Positions 42,212-50,519 of a DNA stretch of 57,346 nucleotides are shown here, in pieces. Below the pieces are notes generated by a model. That model was not told the origin of the DNA and did no database searches. It saw only the letters and a program-made list of their open reading frames with translations. This DNA comes from CAZMRF01 sp964568735 (GTDB taxonomy: Bacteria > Acidobacteriota > Polarisedimenticolia > JACPZX01): NCBI GenBank assembly GCA_964568735.1, contig CAZMRF010000029.1, positions 1 to 57,346 on the forward strand, read 5' to 3'. How positions within the stretch are numbered: position 1 is the stretch's first letter; each line of letters begins with the position of its first letter. A program made the position numbers and the translations under genes.

Positions 42212-43918
42212 CTATCTCAGGAGCGCGGCGTGCAGGCTGGGAAGCGCCCGAACCACGCGGCCCTCCACGATCACGGCCTCCGGCTTCATGGATAGGAGAT
42301 CCATCGGATCGACTTCAAGGGGGTTTGACTTCAAGATCAGGAGGTCCGCCCGCTTCCCCACGGTGATCGAGCCGAGGTCGTCCTCCCTGAAGCCTGCCCA
42401 TGCGGCGTCGAGGGTGAAGGCGCGCAGCGCCTCCATCGGAGTCATCCGCTCCTCGGGATGCCAGCCTCCCTCAGGGCGGCCTGTAGAGTCCTGCCGCGTG
42501 ATCGCCGCGTAGAGCCCCAGGAAGGGGTTCTCCGACTCCACGGGGAAATCGGAGCCCCCGGGAATGCGCGCGCCGCTGCTCAGGAGCTGCCGCCACGCGT
42601 AGGCGCCCGCGACTCGTCGCGGTCCCAGCCGATCGCCCGCCCAGGGCATGTCGGACGTGCAGTGCGTCGGCTGCATGGAAGGAATGATGCCGGCCCCGGC
42701 GAACCTCGGAATGTCTGCGGGGTGGAGGACCTGCGCGTGCTCGATCCGGAATCGGTGATCGCCGGGGGGCGACGAGCGCAGGGCGCGTTCGAGCGCGTCG
42801 AGGGCCAGCCGGTTGCCCCGGTCGCCGATGGCATGGACGCAGACCTGGTAGCCCTTGCGGGCGGCCTGTCGCGCGAGCGCCTCGATCTCGTCGGGCGAGC
42901 GCGTGATGAGGCCCCGGTTGCCCGGCTCGTCGGAGTAGTCCTCCAGGAGTGCGGCCCCGCGGGAGCCGAGCGCTCCGTCGATCCCCAGCTTGATGGCCCG
43001 GATGTCGAGGAAGCCCCCGCCCAGCCGTGCCTGCGGCGGCTGCGGGAAGTAGTCCTCGAGCACGTTCGAGTTTCCCCCGAGCATCACGTAGACACGGATG
43101 GGCAGCTCGCTCCGGTCGGCGAGATCCCTGTAGATGGAGGCGACCTCGGCGGTGACCCCGGCGTCATGGACTCCCGTCAGCCCCGAATCGAGGCAACGCT
43201 CGAGGGCGCGCAGGATGGCCGATCGCGTCTGTGCGCGGGTCGGGGGAGGGATCTTCGACTCGACCAGGCCCGTGGCGTTGTCGACGAGGATCCCCGTGGC
43301 CGCCCCCTGCGGGTCGCGGAGGATTCTCCCGCCCTTCGGATCGGGGGTGGATCCGGTGATCCCCGCGAGCGCGAGAGCCTTGCTGTTCACCCAGATGGCG
43401 TGGCCGTCGATCCTCTCCAGCACCACGGGATGCTCCGGTGCCGCCGCATCGAGGAGGCTGCGGTCGGGAAAGAGCTGCCGGGGCCAGTCGTTCTGATCCC
43501 ATCCCCTGCCGCGGATCCACTCGCCCTCCGCGGCCGAGGAAGCCGCCTTGCGAACGCGCGCAGCCACCTCTTCCGCGCTCGCCGTCCCCACGGCGTCGAC
43601 CCGCTGAAGCGCAAAGCCGAGGGAAGCCACGTGGCCGTGGGCGTCGATGAGGCCTGGGATGATCGTCCTGCCGCGCAGGTCGACGACCCGCGTCCGCTCG
43701 CCCCTCAGCGCGAGGGCCCCCGGGTCGTCTCCCACGTAGACGATCCGCCCCTCGCGCAAGGCGACGGCGCTCGCACGGCCATCGGGCGGTTCCACCTGGA
43801 CGACGACGGCCCCGTGGAGAATCAGGTCGGGTGGCGAGCCGGATGGGGCTGCGTGAAGAGGCAACGCGCCTCCCAGGGCGAGGGCGGGGATCATCGCAAT
43901 GTTCCAGGCTCTTGCCAT
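42212..43918 (-). CDS. Exported amidohydrolase, YtcJ-like
   Basis: A 568-residue metal-dependent hydrolase of the amidohydrolase superfamily with an N-terminal signal peptide (NIAMIPALALGGALPLHA). The beta-barrel metal sites are visible: DAHGHVASLG (HxH), KLGIDGALGSRG, CVHAIGDRGN, IEHAQVLHP and GGSDFPVE with the last metal aspartate. These motifs match the YtcJ / N-substituted formamide deformylase-like group, whose natural substrates are mostly unknown. ATG 43918 has a GGAG nine bases upstream. A TATAAT at 43945-43940 (minus strand) could be its -10 box but has no good -35. Confidence 0.86.
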   Translation of the reverse strand: MARAWNIAMIPALALGGALPLHAAPSGSPPDLILHGAVVVQVEPPDGRASAVALREGRIVYVGDDPGALALRGERTRVVDLRGRTIIPGLIDAHGHVASLGFALQRVDAVGTASAEEVAARVRKAASSAAEGEWIRGRGWDQNDWPRQLFPDRSLLDAAAPEHPVVLERIDGHAIWVNSKALALAGITGSTPDPKGGRILRDPQGAATGILVDNATGLVESKIPPPTRAQTRSAILRALERCLDSGLTGVHDAGVTAEVASIYRDLADRSELPIRVYVMLGGNSNVLEDYFPQPPQARLGGGFLDIRAIKLGIDGALGSRGAALLEDYSDEPGNRGLITRSPDEIEALARQAARKGYQVCVHAIGDRGNRLALDALERALRSSPPGDHRFRIEHAQVLHPADIPRFAGAGIIPSMQPTHCTSDMPWAGDRLGPRRVAGAYAWRQLLSSGARIPGGSDFPVESENPFLGLYAAITRQDSTGRPEGGWHPEERMTPMEALRAFTLDAAWAGFREDDLGSITVGKRADLLILKSNPLEVDPMDLLSMKPEAVIVEGRVVRALPSLHAALLR

Positions 43919-44005
43919 GATCGGGGCTCCGACCGGGGCATTATACGTGCTGCCCAACGGCACCGCGGTGCACGGGTCTTTCATACCGGTTAGAATGGCG
44001 CCTCG

Positions 44006-44518
44006 ATGCGCTCCTCCAAGAAAAAGCCGAAGAGGCGCCTCACCCATGTGGACGCCGGAGGCGAGGCCCGGATGGTGGATATCTCGGGGAAGGAGCGCAC
44101 CGTCCGGGAGGCCACCGCGCGGGGCTGGCTCGAGGTGAGCCCCGAGGCCCTCGAGGCCGTCCGCGCCAACCGGCTGGAGAAGGGGGATATCCTCGCCGTG
44201 GCCCGCCTGGCAGGTATCCAGGCCGCGAAGGCGACAGCCACCCTGATTCCCCTCTGCCACCCCCTCGCCCTCGACCACGTGGAGGTCTCCGCCCGGGTGG
44301 ACGAGGGCTCATCGAGGATAGAACTTGAGGCCCGGGCGCGTACCCGATGGGGCACCGGCGTGGAGATGGAGGCCCTCACCGCCGTGACGGTGGCGGGCCT
44401 CGCCGCCTACGACATGATCAAGGCCGTCGATCGCACAGCCGTCCTCTCGGGCGTGCGGCTGGTTGCCAAATCCGGAGGTCGCAGCGGCGCCTACCGGAGG
44501 AAGGGCGAGCGCGATTGA
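44006..44518 (+). CDS. moaC: Cyclic pyranopterin monophosphate synthase MoaC
   Basis: Second step of molybdenum cofactor synthesis: converts 3',8-cyclo-7,8-dihydro-GTP to cyclic pyranopterin monophosphate. The 170-residue protein carries the MoaC hallmarks LTHVDAGGEARMVDIS, LIPLCHPLALDHV, TGVEMEALTAV and AYDMIKAVDRTAVL (catalytic lysine). No other moa genes are in the window. ATG 44006 fits the usual length, with a basic N-terminal extension MRSSKKKPKRR. The next gene starts 7 bp after the stop. Confidence 0.95.
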   Translation: MRSSKKKPKRRLTHVDAGGEARMVDISGKERTVREATARGWLEVSPEALEAVRANRLEKGDILAVARLAGIQAAKATATLIPLCHPLALDHVEVSARVDEGSSRIELEARARTRWGTGVEMEALTAVTVAGLAAYDMIKAVDRTAVLSGVRLVAKSGGRSGAYRRKGERD

Positions 44519-44525
44519 GGTGACG

Positions 44526-46844
44526 ATGGAACCCTCCCGTTTCCACCGGGCTGCCAACGACTGGATCAAGGAGCTGGCGGTCTGCGTGAAGAACGTCGGG
44601 ATGTACGCGCCGGAGCACCCGCGCGCGAAGCAGTCCCTGGAGCGGTCGATCGGGATGCTCGAAGCCCTCTTCGAGGGCCGGCTATCCCTGGCGCTGACCT
44701 GCATGGACGGCCGCCTCTGCCTGGACAACGTCCCCGTCGAGAGGGATCGCGCCGTGGCCTCGCGGCTCACCGGGGACCTCGTCGCGCGCAGCGTGCGCTC
44801 CGTCGAGTTCGCGGCGGGCTTTTCCGCAAGGGAGTATTCGGCTCTCGTCCGGGCCCTCCTCCTGAAGCCGGAGCGCGTCGCGGAGCGGGGAGGGATGGAG
44901 GCCGTCCTGCTCGACGAGGGCGTCTCGGCCATCACCGTGAACCGGGCGAGGACCGGGAAGATCACGGACGCCATGGACCTCCTCAACGAGCTCTCGATCA
45001 TGGGGCTCCTCTCGGGTCGCACCGGGGGCGGCGCGGAGGGGGCCTCGGAGTCGATGAGCAGCCTCATGGCCCGCGACCACGGCGCGCTGGCCGCGGCACT
45101 GGCTGACGCCGCGGCCCGGAAGGACCGCTCCGCTCCTCCCGGCAACCCCGATTTCCAGGCCGACCAGGTGGCCCTCTCCCTCGAACGGCTCGCACAGCGG
45201 GCGCTCGAGGAGGAGCAGCGCCCCCGCGCCGAGATCCTCGCCGATGTCGGCCGGATCGTCGCGGCCTCGCCTCCTCCCATCCAGATGCGCCTGATGCTTC
45301 CCCGGAGCGGCATGCGCCACGGGAGGGAGGCCCTCATCTCGGCGGTGGAGACGATGTCCGCCGAGACGATCGCGGAGGTCGTGAGCCGGCAGCAGAGCGG
45401 CTCGGAGGTCGAATACGGAGTCCTGCACGACGCCATCGAGCGGACGGCGCAATGGCGCGACGATCGACAAGCCACGCTGGAGGCCATCGAGCGGAGGCTC
45501 GCCTCGCGGGGCGTCTCTCCGGCCGAATCGAAGGAGATCCTCGATCATCTGATGTGGAACGAGCTGGATCTCTCGCGCAGAGCCCAGCTCCTCCACCAGA
45601 GAGATCATCTCTGGCGCGTGGACTTCCAGCGGATACGCGAGGTGCTCGTCAAGCTCTTCGGGACCGATCAGGTCAAGGAGGCGACGGCGCTCATCCAGAA
45701 GTACCTCAGCGGCCTCCTCGTGGAGGACACGGCGCAGCGGCGGCGGGTCGCCGAGAACGCCCGGTTCATCCTCCAGCTCATCGAGAAGACCGGCAAGGGC
45801 ATGCCGATGCTCACCAGGATCGGCGAGCTCTTCATGGCCCGGCTCCAGGACGAGCCCGATGACGAGGTTCAGACGAGGCTCTCGTCGGCGCTGGCCTATC
45901 TCGCCGATCTCCGGCTGCGCAGCGGGGAGACGGCCGCCGTGCTGGCCCTGATGCGCCGGGCCGACGAGATGGCCTCCGCGCCCGCGGCGGATCTCAGGGA
46001 GAGAGGGGAGCGGCTGCGCGGAGCCCTCTCGCGCGCGGGAAACGAGAAGCTCTTCTCGCAGCTCGCGGACCGGCACCTGGGCGGCGACGACGGCGCGGCG
46101 CTCGAGGCGGCAGAAATCCTGAAGCGCTCCGGCCCGCGCGCCGTGGACTACCTGATCGAGCGGCTCGCCATCGAGGAGGATCGGGGCCGGCGCGCCGATC
46201 TCGTGCATCTCCTGAAAGAAATGGACAAGTCGGTCAGCCGCACATTCGTCGAGAGGCTCGAGGATCCCCGGTGGTTCCTCGTCCGCAACGTGATCCACAT
46301 CCTGGGCGAGCTCGGAGACCCGGCCGTACTCCCATCGCTCCGCCGGGCGGCCCGCCACGACGATCCGCGGGTCCGCAAGGAGGTCGTCAAGACGGGCGTC
46401 CGCCTGGGCGGGCCCGATGGCGAGGATCTCGTCGCGATGGCCTGCGCGGACCCGGACCGCTCCGTCCAGGTCGCGGCCGCGAACGCGCTCTCGGGCATGA
46501 AGGGGCGCGAGACGGCCGCCGTGATCCTCGACCTCATCGGCCGGACGGGCATCGGCGCCGCGGCCGACGGCGAAGTGCGCCAGGAGGCCATCACGGCCGC
46601 GGGACGGAGAAAGATGACGGAGGCCGTCCGCCCGCTATGCGAGATGCTGAGGAAGAAGGGACTCCTCGGCTACGCGGAATCCACGGAGCTGAGGATGGCC
46701 GCCGCTCGGACGCTGGGGGCGATCGGGGGCGGCGAGGCCGTGGAAGCTCTCAAGGCGGCGTCGAAGGAGGACGCCCGAGGAGACGTCCGGGAGGTTGCCG
46801 TGGCCGCCCTGAACGAGCTTGAAGCAACTCATCAGCCCGGATGA
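44526..46844 (+). CDS. HEAT-repeat protein, function unknown
   Basis: A 772-residue cytoplasmic helical-repeat protein. The N-terminal about 110 residues (IKELAVCVKNVGMYAPEHPR, LALTCMDGRLCLDN) resemble the short domain that precedes HEAT arrays in many bacterial proteins. Degenerate helices fill the middle, and clear HEAT-type repeats occupy the last 250 residues (WFLVRNVIHILGELGDPAVL, VRKEVVKTGVRLGGPDGEDL, ELRMAAARTLGAIGGGEAV). It is probably a scaffold. ATG 44526 follows a GAGGTG; it lies 7 bp after moaC and may be coupled, without obvious functional link. Confidence 0.82.
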   Translation: MEPSRFHRAANDWIKELAVCVKNVGMYAPEHPRAKQSLERSIGMLEALFEGRLSLALTCMDGRLCLDNVPVERDRAVASRLTGDLVARSVRSVEFAAGFSAREYSALVRALLLKPERVAERGGMEAVLLDEGVSAITVNRARTGKITDAMDLLNELSIMGLLSGRTGGGAEGASESMSSLMARDHGALAAALADAAARKDRSAPPGNPDFQADQVALSLERLAQRALEEEQRPRAEILADVGRIVAASPPPIQMRLMLPRSGMRHGREALISAVETMSAETIAEVVSRQQSGSEVEYGVLHDAIERTAQWRDDRQATLEAIERRLASRGVSPAESKEILDHLMWNELDLSRRAQLLHQRDHLWRVDFQRIREVLVKLFGTDQVKEATALIQKYLSGLLVEDTAQRRRVAENARFILQLIEKTGKGMPMLTRIGELFMARLQDEPDDEVQTRLSSALAYLADLRLRSGETAAVLALMRRADEMASAPAADLRERGERLRGALSRAGNEKLFSQLADRHLGGDDGAALEAAEILKRSGPRAVDYLIERLAIEEDRGRRADLVHLLKEMDKSVSRTFVERLEDPRWFLVRNVIHILGELGDPAVLPSLRRAARHDDPRVRKEVVKTGVRLGGPDGEDLVAMACADPDRSVQVAAANALSGMKGRETAAVILDLIGRTGIGAAADGEVRQEAITAAGRRKMTEAVRPLCEMLRKKGLLGYAESTELRMAAARTLGAIGGGEAVEALKAASKEDARGDVREVAVAALNELEATHQPG

Positions 46845-46856
46845 AGGGCCGGGCGA

Positions 46857-47189
46857 TCAGGAGACGCTGAACGACTCTCCGCAACCACAAGTTTTGACGG
46901 CCTGCGGGTTCGTGAACTTGAAACCCGCTCCGAGCAGCCCTCCGGCCCAGTCGATCTGCACGTCCTTGAGGTAGGGAGTGCTGCCGGGATCGAGGAAGAT
47001 GCGGATCCCGTGCTGATCCAGGATTTCGTCGCCCTGGGCGGCCTGCGGCTGGAAGTCCAGGGTGTAGGAGAAGCCGGAGCAGCCGCTCGGCTTGACGGCA
47101 ACGCGGACGCCGACGCCGGCGGGATCGAGCTTCTGTTCGATCATCATCCGGCGGATCTGGGCGGCGGCGCTCTCTGTGACTGTGATCAT
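46857..47189 (-). CDS. A-type iron-sulfur carrier (IscA/ErpA family)
   Basis: Delivers Fe-S clusters to target enzymes. The 110-residue protein has the three family cysteines C37 (PSGCSGFSY), C101 and C103 (TCGCGESFSVS), with MITVTESAAAQIRRMM at the start and the LDPGSTPYLKDVQIDW segment. ErpA, IscA and SufA cannot be separated with certainty; it is not next to isc or suf genes, which favours ErpA. A strong promoter lies about 50 bp upstream. Confidence 0.92.
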   Translation of the reverse strand: MITVTESAAAQIRRMMIEQKLDPAGVGVRVAVKPSGCSGFSYTLDFQPQAAQGDEILDQHGIRIFLDPGSTPYLKDVQIDWAGGLLGAGFKFTNPQAVKTCGCGESFSVS

Positions 47190-47237
47190 CTGAGGTTATC
47201 CGCTCCCCGGTTGTCGTAAGTTGTTGGGAACGGTGTA

Positions 47238-47267
47238 ACTATAGGGGGCCCTCCCGCGGGCTGTCAA
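47238..47267 (-). promoter_or_regulatory. Promoter of the A-type Fe-S carrier gene
   Basis: Minus strand: perfect TTGACA (47267-47262), 18-bp spacer, TATAGT (47243-47238), giving a leader of about 40 nt. Within the spacer, CCCGCGGG at 47253-47260 is an 8-bp palindrome. Confidence 0.78.
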
Positions 47268-47316
47268 CGAGCAGCCTCGAGGGGCGGGAGCACTCCTTAC
47301 GCCAGGAGGCCAGCTG

Positions 47317-47871
47317 TTGAGCCAGCCCGACGTCACGGTGAAGAGGACCGGGCTCGTCATCGTGAACACGGGGGACGGGAAGGGCAAGACGACGGCCGCC
47401 CTCGGAACGGCCCTGCGGGCCTGCGGATATGGCCTCAGGGTCGTCATGATCCAGTTCATCAAGGGGCCCTGGAAGAGCGGCGAGCACGTCTCGGCGGCCC
47501 GCCTCGCCCCCGAGTTCGAGCTCATCCGGGCTGGCCGGGGCTTCTACAAGATCATGGGGGATCGGCTCCCCGAGGAGGTCCACCGGCAGGCGGCCGCGGA
47601 CGGTCTGCGCCTGGCCGGGGAGAAGCTCGATTCGAGCGCCTGCGACGTCCTCATCCTCGACGAGATCAACAATGCCGTCTCGGACGGCCTCCTGGCCGTC
47701 GAGCAGGTCCTGGCCCTCATCGAGCGGAAGCCCCCGGCCATGCACCTCATCCTCACGGGCCGCAACGCGCACCCGAGCGTCATTGAGAAGGCCCACATGG
47801 TGACCGAGATGCGCGAGCTGAAGCACCCCTACCGGCAGGGAATCCTCGCGCAGAAAGGCATCGATTTCTGA
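47317..47871 (+). CDS. cobO: Cob(I)alamin adenosyltransferase, CobA/CobO/BtuR family
   Basis: Adenosylates corrinoids using ATP. The 184-residue protein has the P-loop GDGKGKTT at residues 19-26, VMIQFIKGPWKSGE, a LILDEINNAVSDGLL Walker-B-like segment and LTGRNAHPSVIEKAHMVTEM, all typical of the CobA/CobO type. Together with the BtuF-like binding protein this suggests corrinoid salvage or use, but no cobalamin riboswitch is recognisable upstream. TTG start at 47317 with AGGAGG eight bases before it. Confidence 0.94.
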   Translation: MSQPDVTVKRTGLVIVNTGDGKGKTTAALGTALRACGYGLRVVMIQFIKGPWKSGEHVSAARLAPEFELIRAGRGFYKIMGDRLPEEVHRQAAADGLRLAGEKLDSSACDVLILDEINNAVSDGLLAVEQVLALIERKPPAMHLILTGRNAHPSVIEKAHMVTEMRELKHPYRQGILAQKGIDF

Positions 47872-48026
47872 CGTCGGGAGGCTGGCGTCGTGGGCGTCGG
47901 ATCGATGACGCGCGCAGCCTCCGCTCGCAGGGCGCGACGAATCCGACAATCATCGCTTACGGGCCTGCCCGGCCTCCCGGACCTATATTCGCCGCCCCTC
48001 GAGAGACCCTCATTCGGAGGAAAGGC

Positions 48027-48755
48027 ATGCGAATCGACAAGTGGATCGGCACGCGAGCGGCCATCGCGGTGTCGGTCGCCGGCTGCGTCATGGTGACGAG
48101 CGCCGTTGCGGCACCCCTGGCCCGGCTGGCCACCGCGGCGCCCATGGCCATCGGCACCGACTTGCAGTTCCTCTGGCAGCCGGAGCCGGACAACGCCACT
48201 CAGATCTACCTGCACGTCTCCAACATGGCCTGGGAGCCCTCGCGCTCGCAGGTCCAGAAGGTCTACCCGAAGCTGCGCAGTCCCGAATGGGACTTCCCGA
48301 TCCTGCTCTTCATGGCGCACGAATCGAAGTCGAGCCTTCAGGCCGTATGGAAGCTCCGCGCCGACGGGATGTCCTGGTCCGCCATCATGGGAGAGATCAA
48401 GGTTCCGAAGGAGAGATTGATCCTCCTGCCGAAGGCCAATGGAGGGCCGCCGCACGGGAAGGCCCTCGGCTACTGGAACAACCACGTGAAAGACGTCCTC
48501 GACGACGATGACATCTTCTACTGGGTGAACATCCACGCCATGACGCGCTACTTCGGCTGCACCCCTGCGGCTGCCGCCGCACAGCGCGAGGAAGGTCGGA
48601 CCTTCAAGGCGATCGCGATGACGTCCTTCAGGAACGGCCAGGGAAAGGCGAAGCAGTACATGAAGCAGGACGAAGTCGAGCGCGCCGGGATGGAGCCCGC
48701 GAGGCCCCCGTCACGGCCGGGCAAGCCCCCAAGAGGCACGAAGAAGAACGACTGA
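48027..48755 (+). CDS. Secreted protein of unknown function
   Basis: A 242-residue protein with a signal peptide (RAAIAVSVAGCVMVTSAVAA, cleavage near VAA-P). The mature part has LQFLWQPEPDNATQIYLHVSN, FPILLFMAHESKSSLQAVWKLRADGMSW and FYWVNIHAMTRYFG, and ends with about 30 basic Pro/Lys/Arg residues (ARPPSRPGKPPRGTKK). I do not recognise the family. The AHES...L..LR..G.SW pattern suggests a helical domain. ATG 48027 has GGAGGA upstream; TATATT at 47984-47989 may be a -10. A terminator follows. Confidence 0.75.
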   Translation: MRIDKWIGTRAAIAVSVAGCVMVTSAVAAPLARLATAAPMAIGTDLQFLWQPEPDNATQIYLHVSNMAWEPSRSQVQKVYPKLRSPEWDFPILLFMAHESKSSLQAVWKLRADGMSWSAIMGEIKVPKERLILLPKANGGPPHGKALGYWNNHVKDVLDDDDIFYWVNIHAMTRYFGCTPAAAAAQREEGRTFKAIAMTSFRNGQGKAKQYMKQDEVERAGMEPARPPSRPGKPPRGTKKND

Positions 48756-48796
48756 ACCGCGACGCATCGCGGTCGACTCTCGACGGCGACGCCGCC

Positions 48797-48840
48797 GGCC
48801 CTCCCGCACCCGGGAGGGCCGCGCGGCGTTTCTGTTTCTT
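48797..48840 (+). terminator. Rho-independent terminator after the secreted-protein gene
   Basis: A perfect 10-bp GC stem, GGCCCTCCCG (48797-48806) with CGGGAGGGCC (48811-48820) and loop CACC, followed by a T-rich tract (tttctgtttctt, 48829-48840). Confidence 0.75.
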
Positions 48841-48867
48841 GATCCGATCCGGGGCCTCCTGTATCGT
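48839..48867 (+). promoter_or_regulatory. Promoter of the PLP-dependent Cys/Met metabolism gene
   Basis: TTGATC (48839-48844), 17-bp spacer, TATCGT (48862-48867). Its -35 begins in the last T's of the upstream terminator. The ribosome site CGGAGG begins about 6 bases downstream of the -10 box. Confidence 0.55.
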
Positions 48868-48883
48868 GGCCCCGGAGGTATCC

Positions 48884-50068
48884 ATGGGATTCTCGACCGA
48901 CGCCATCCACGCGGGGCAGGAGCCGGAGCCGACGACGGGATCCGTCACCGTCCCCATCTTCCAGACCTCGACCTACCGTCTCCCCGAGCTCGGCGTGAAG
49001 ACCGGGTTCGACTACGCCCGCACGGTCAACCCCACCCGGACCGCCCTGGAGACGTGCCTGGCCCGCCTGGAGGGAGGCCGGCGCGCGCTCGCCTTCGCCT
49101 CAGGGATGGCCGCTATCCACGCGGTCTTCTCCATGCTGAAGTCCGGCGACCACATCATCCTGTCGCGCAACGTCTACGGCGGCACCTTCCGCCTGCTCAA
49201 CGGCGTGCTGCGCGGCTTCAACATCGAGACCTCCTTCATCGATACGACGGAGGTCGCCAACGTGGAGGCGGCCTTCCGCCCCGCGACGAAGATGGTCTTC
49301 ATCGAGACGCCCACGAACCCGATCCTCACGCTGACCGACATCGAGGGGTGCTCCAGGATCTGCCGCGCCCGCGGCGCGACCCTGGTCGTGGACAACACCT
49401 TCATGTCCCCCTACTGGCAGAAGCCGATCGCGCTGGGGGCCGACATCGTGGTTCACAGCACGACGAAGTTCCTCAACGGCCACAGCGACAGCGTGGGGGG
49501 CGCCGCGATCGTGGCGCGTGACGAGGACGGCGAGAGGCTGCACTTCATCCAGAAGTCCGTGGGCGCGATCCTCTCTCCTTTCGATTCCTTCCTGGTCACG
49601 CGGGGGATCAAGACGCTCGCCGTCCGGATGGAGCGCCACGAGGAGAACACGCGGAGGATCGCGGAGTTCCTCGACGGGCGCGCCGAGGTGAAAGCCCTCC
49701 ACTATCCCGGCCTGCCCTCCCACCCGCAGCACGAGCTGGCGCGGCGTCAGGCGGGAGGCTTCGGCGGCATGGTGGCCTTCGACCTCGGAGGCTACCCCGA
49801 GGCCAAGGCCTTCCTGGACAGCCTGAGGCTGTGCCTCCTGGCGGAGAGCCTCGGAGGCGTGGAGACGCTCATCTCCCACCCGGCCTCGATGACCCACGCC
49901 TCGGTGCCGGCCGAGGAGAGGGCGCGGATCGGGATCACCGAAGGGCTGGTCAGGATATCGGTGGGAATCGAGGACGCCGAGGATCTGATCGCGGACCTGG
50001 AAGGGGGGCTCGCCGCCGCCGCGCGAGTGGCGGCCTCTACGGCCGCCGCTCCTTCACGGACGCGGTGA
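48884..50068 (+). CDS. Cystathionine gamma-synthase / beta-lyase / gamma-lyase family PLP enzyme
   Basis: A 394-residue trans-sulfuration enzyme. The PLP lysine is K195 in HSTTKFLNGHSD; other family landmarks are YARTVNPTRTALE, ASGMAAIHAV, YGGTFRLL, ETPTNPILTLTDI, VVDNTFMSPYWQKP and SLGGVETLISHPASMTH. The sequence cannot decide between synthase and lyase. ATG 48884 has CGGAGG seven bases upstream. The 3' end overlaps convergent cutA by 32 bp. Confidence 0.9.
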   Translation: MGFSTDAIHAGQEPEPTTGSVTVPIFQTSTYRLPELGVKTGFDYARTVNPTRTALETCLARLEGGRRALAFASGMAAIHAVFSMLKSGDHIILSRNVYGGTFRLLNGVLRGFNIETSFIDTTEVANVEAAFRPATKMVFIETPTNPILTLTDIEGCSRICRARGATLVVDNTFMSPYWQKPIALGADIVVHSTTKFLNGHSDSVGGAAIVARDEDGERLHFIQKSVGAILSPFDSFLVTRGIKTLAVRMERHEENTRRIAEFLDGRAEVKALHYPGLPSHPQHELARRQAGGFGGMVAFDLGGYPEAKAFLDSLRLCLLAESLGGVETLISHPASMTHASVPAEERARIGITEGLVRISVGIEDAEDLIADLEGGLAAAARVAASTAAAPSRTR

Positions 50069-50366
50069 TCCAGTCGAGGGCCTTCTCGTCCGCGGCTGCG
50101 ACGGGGTAGGCCAGGATCTCGGGAAGCTCGTAGGTGTGGATCGCCCGTATCCTGTCGCGGACCTCGAGGAAGTTGTGGGCGAGGGTCTTGATCATGAGCA
50201 CCATCTCCCTGTCGTCGTGAATCTTGTCCTTCCATCGGTAGATGGAACGGACCGAGGAGATGATGTTCACGCAGGCAGCCAGGCGCCGTTCCAGAAGATC
50301 CGACGCGATCCGCTCGGCGAGGTCTTCGCTGTCGACGGTGGTCAGGACGATGATGGCGTCGGTCAC
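50037..50366 (-). CDS. cutA: Divalent-cation tolerance protein CutA
   Basis: A 109-residue trimeric CutA1-family protein. Signatures are VLTTVDSEDLAERIASDLLERRLAACVNII, the SIYRWKDKIHDDREMVLMIKT segment, and YELPEILAYPVAAADEKALDWI near the C-terminus. The physiological role of CutA is debated. GTG start at 50366. A promoter lies about 50-75 bp upstream. Its 3' end is inside the coding end of the PLP enzyme on the other strand. Confidence 0.94.
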   Translation of the reverse strand: MTDAIIVLTTVDSEDLAERIASDLLERRLAACVNIISSVRSIYRWKDKIHDDREMVLMIKTLAHNFLEVRDRIRAIHTYELPEILAYPVAAADEKALDWITASVKERRP

Positions 50367-50413
50367 GGAGAGGGGCGGCGCGCTCCAGCAGGCGGGAAAA
50401 AGAATCCGGCTTG

Positions 50414-50441
50414 ATTATAGGCCTCCCGCCGGGCGATTCAA
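50414..50441 (-). promoter_or_regulatory. Promoter of cutA
   Basis: Minus strand: TTGAAT (50441-50436), 16-bp spacer, perfect TATAAT (50419-50414), giving a leader of about 40 nt. Confidence 0.65.
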
Positions 50442-50519
50442 GGTGAAGTCAGCAACCGTTACGCCGAGAAGATGATCAGCAGGGGATTGGTTCCCGATCA
50501 CATGAGGGCCTCAGGAATC

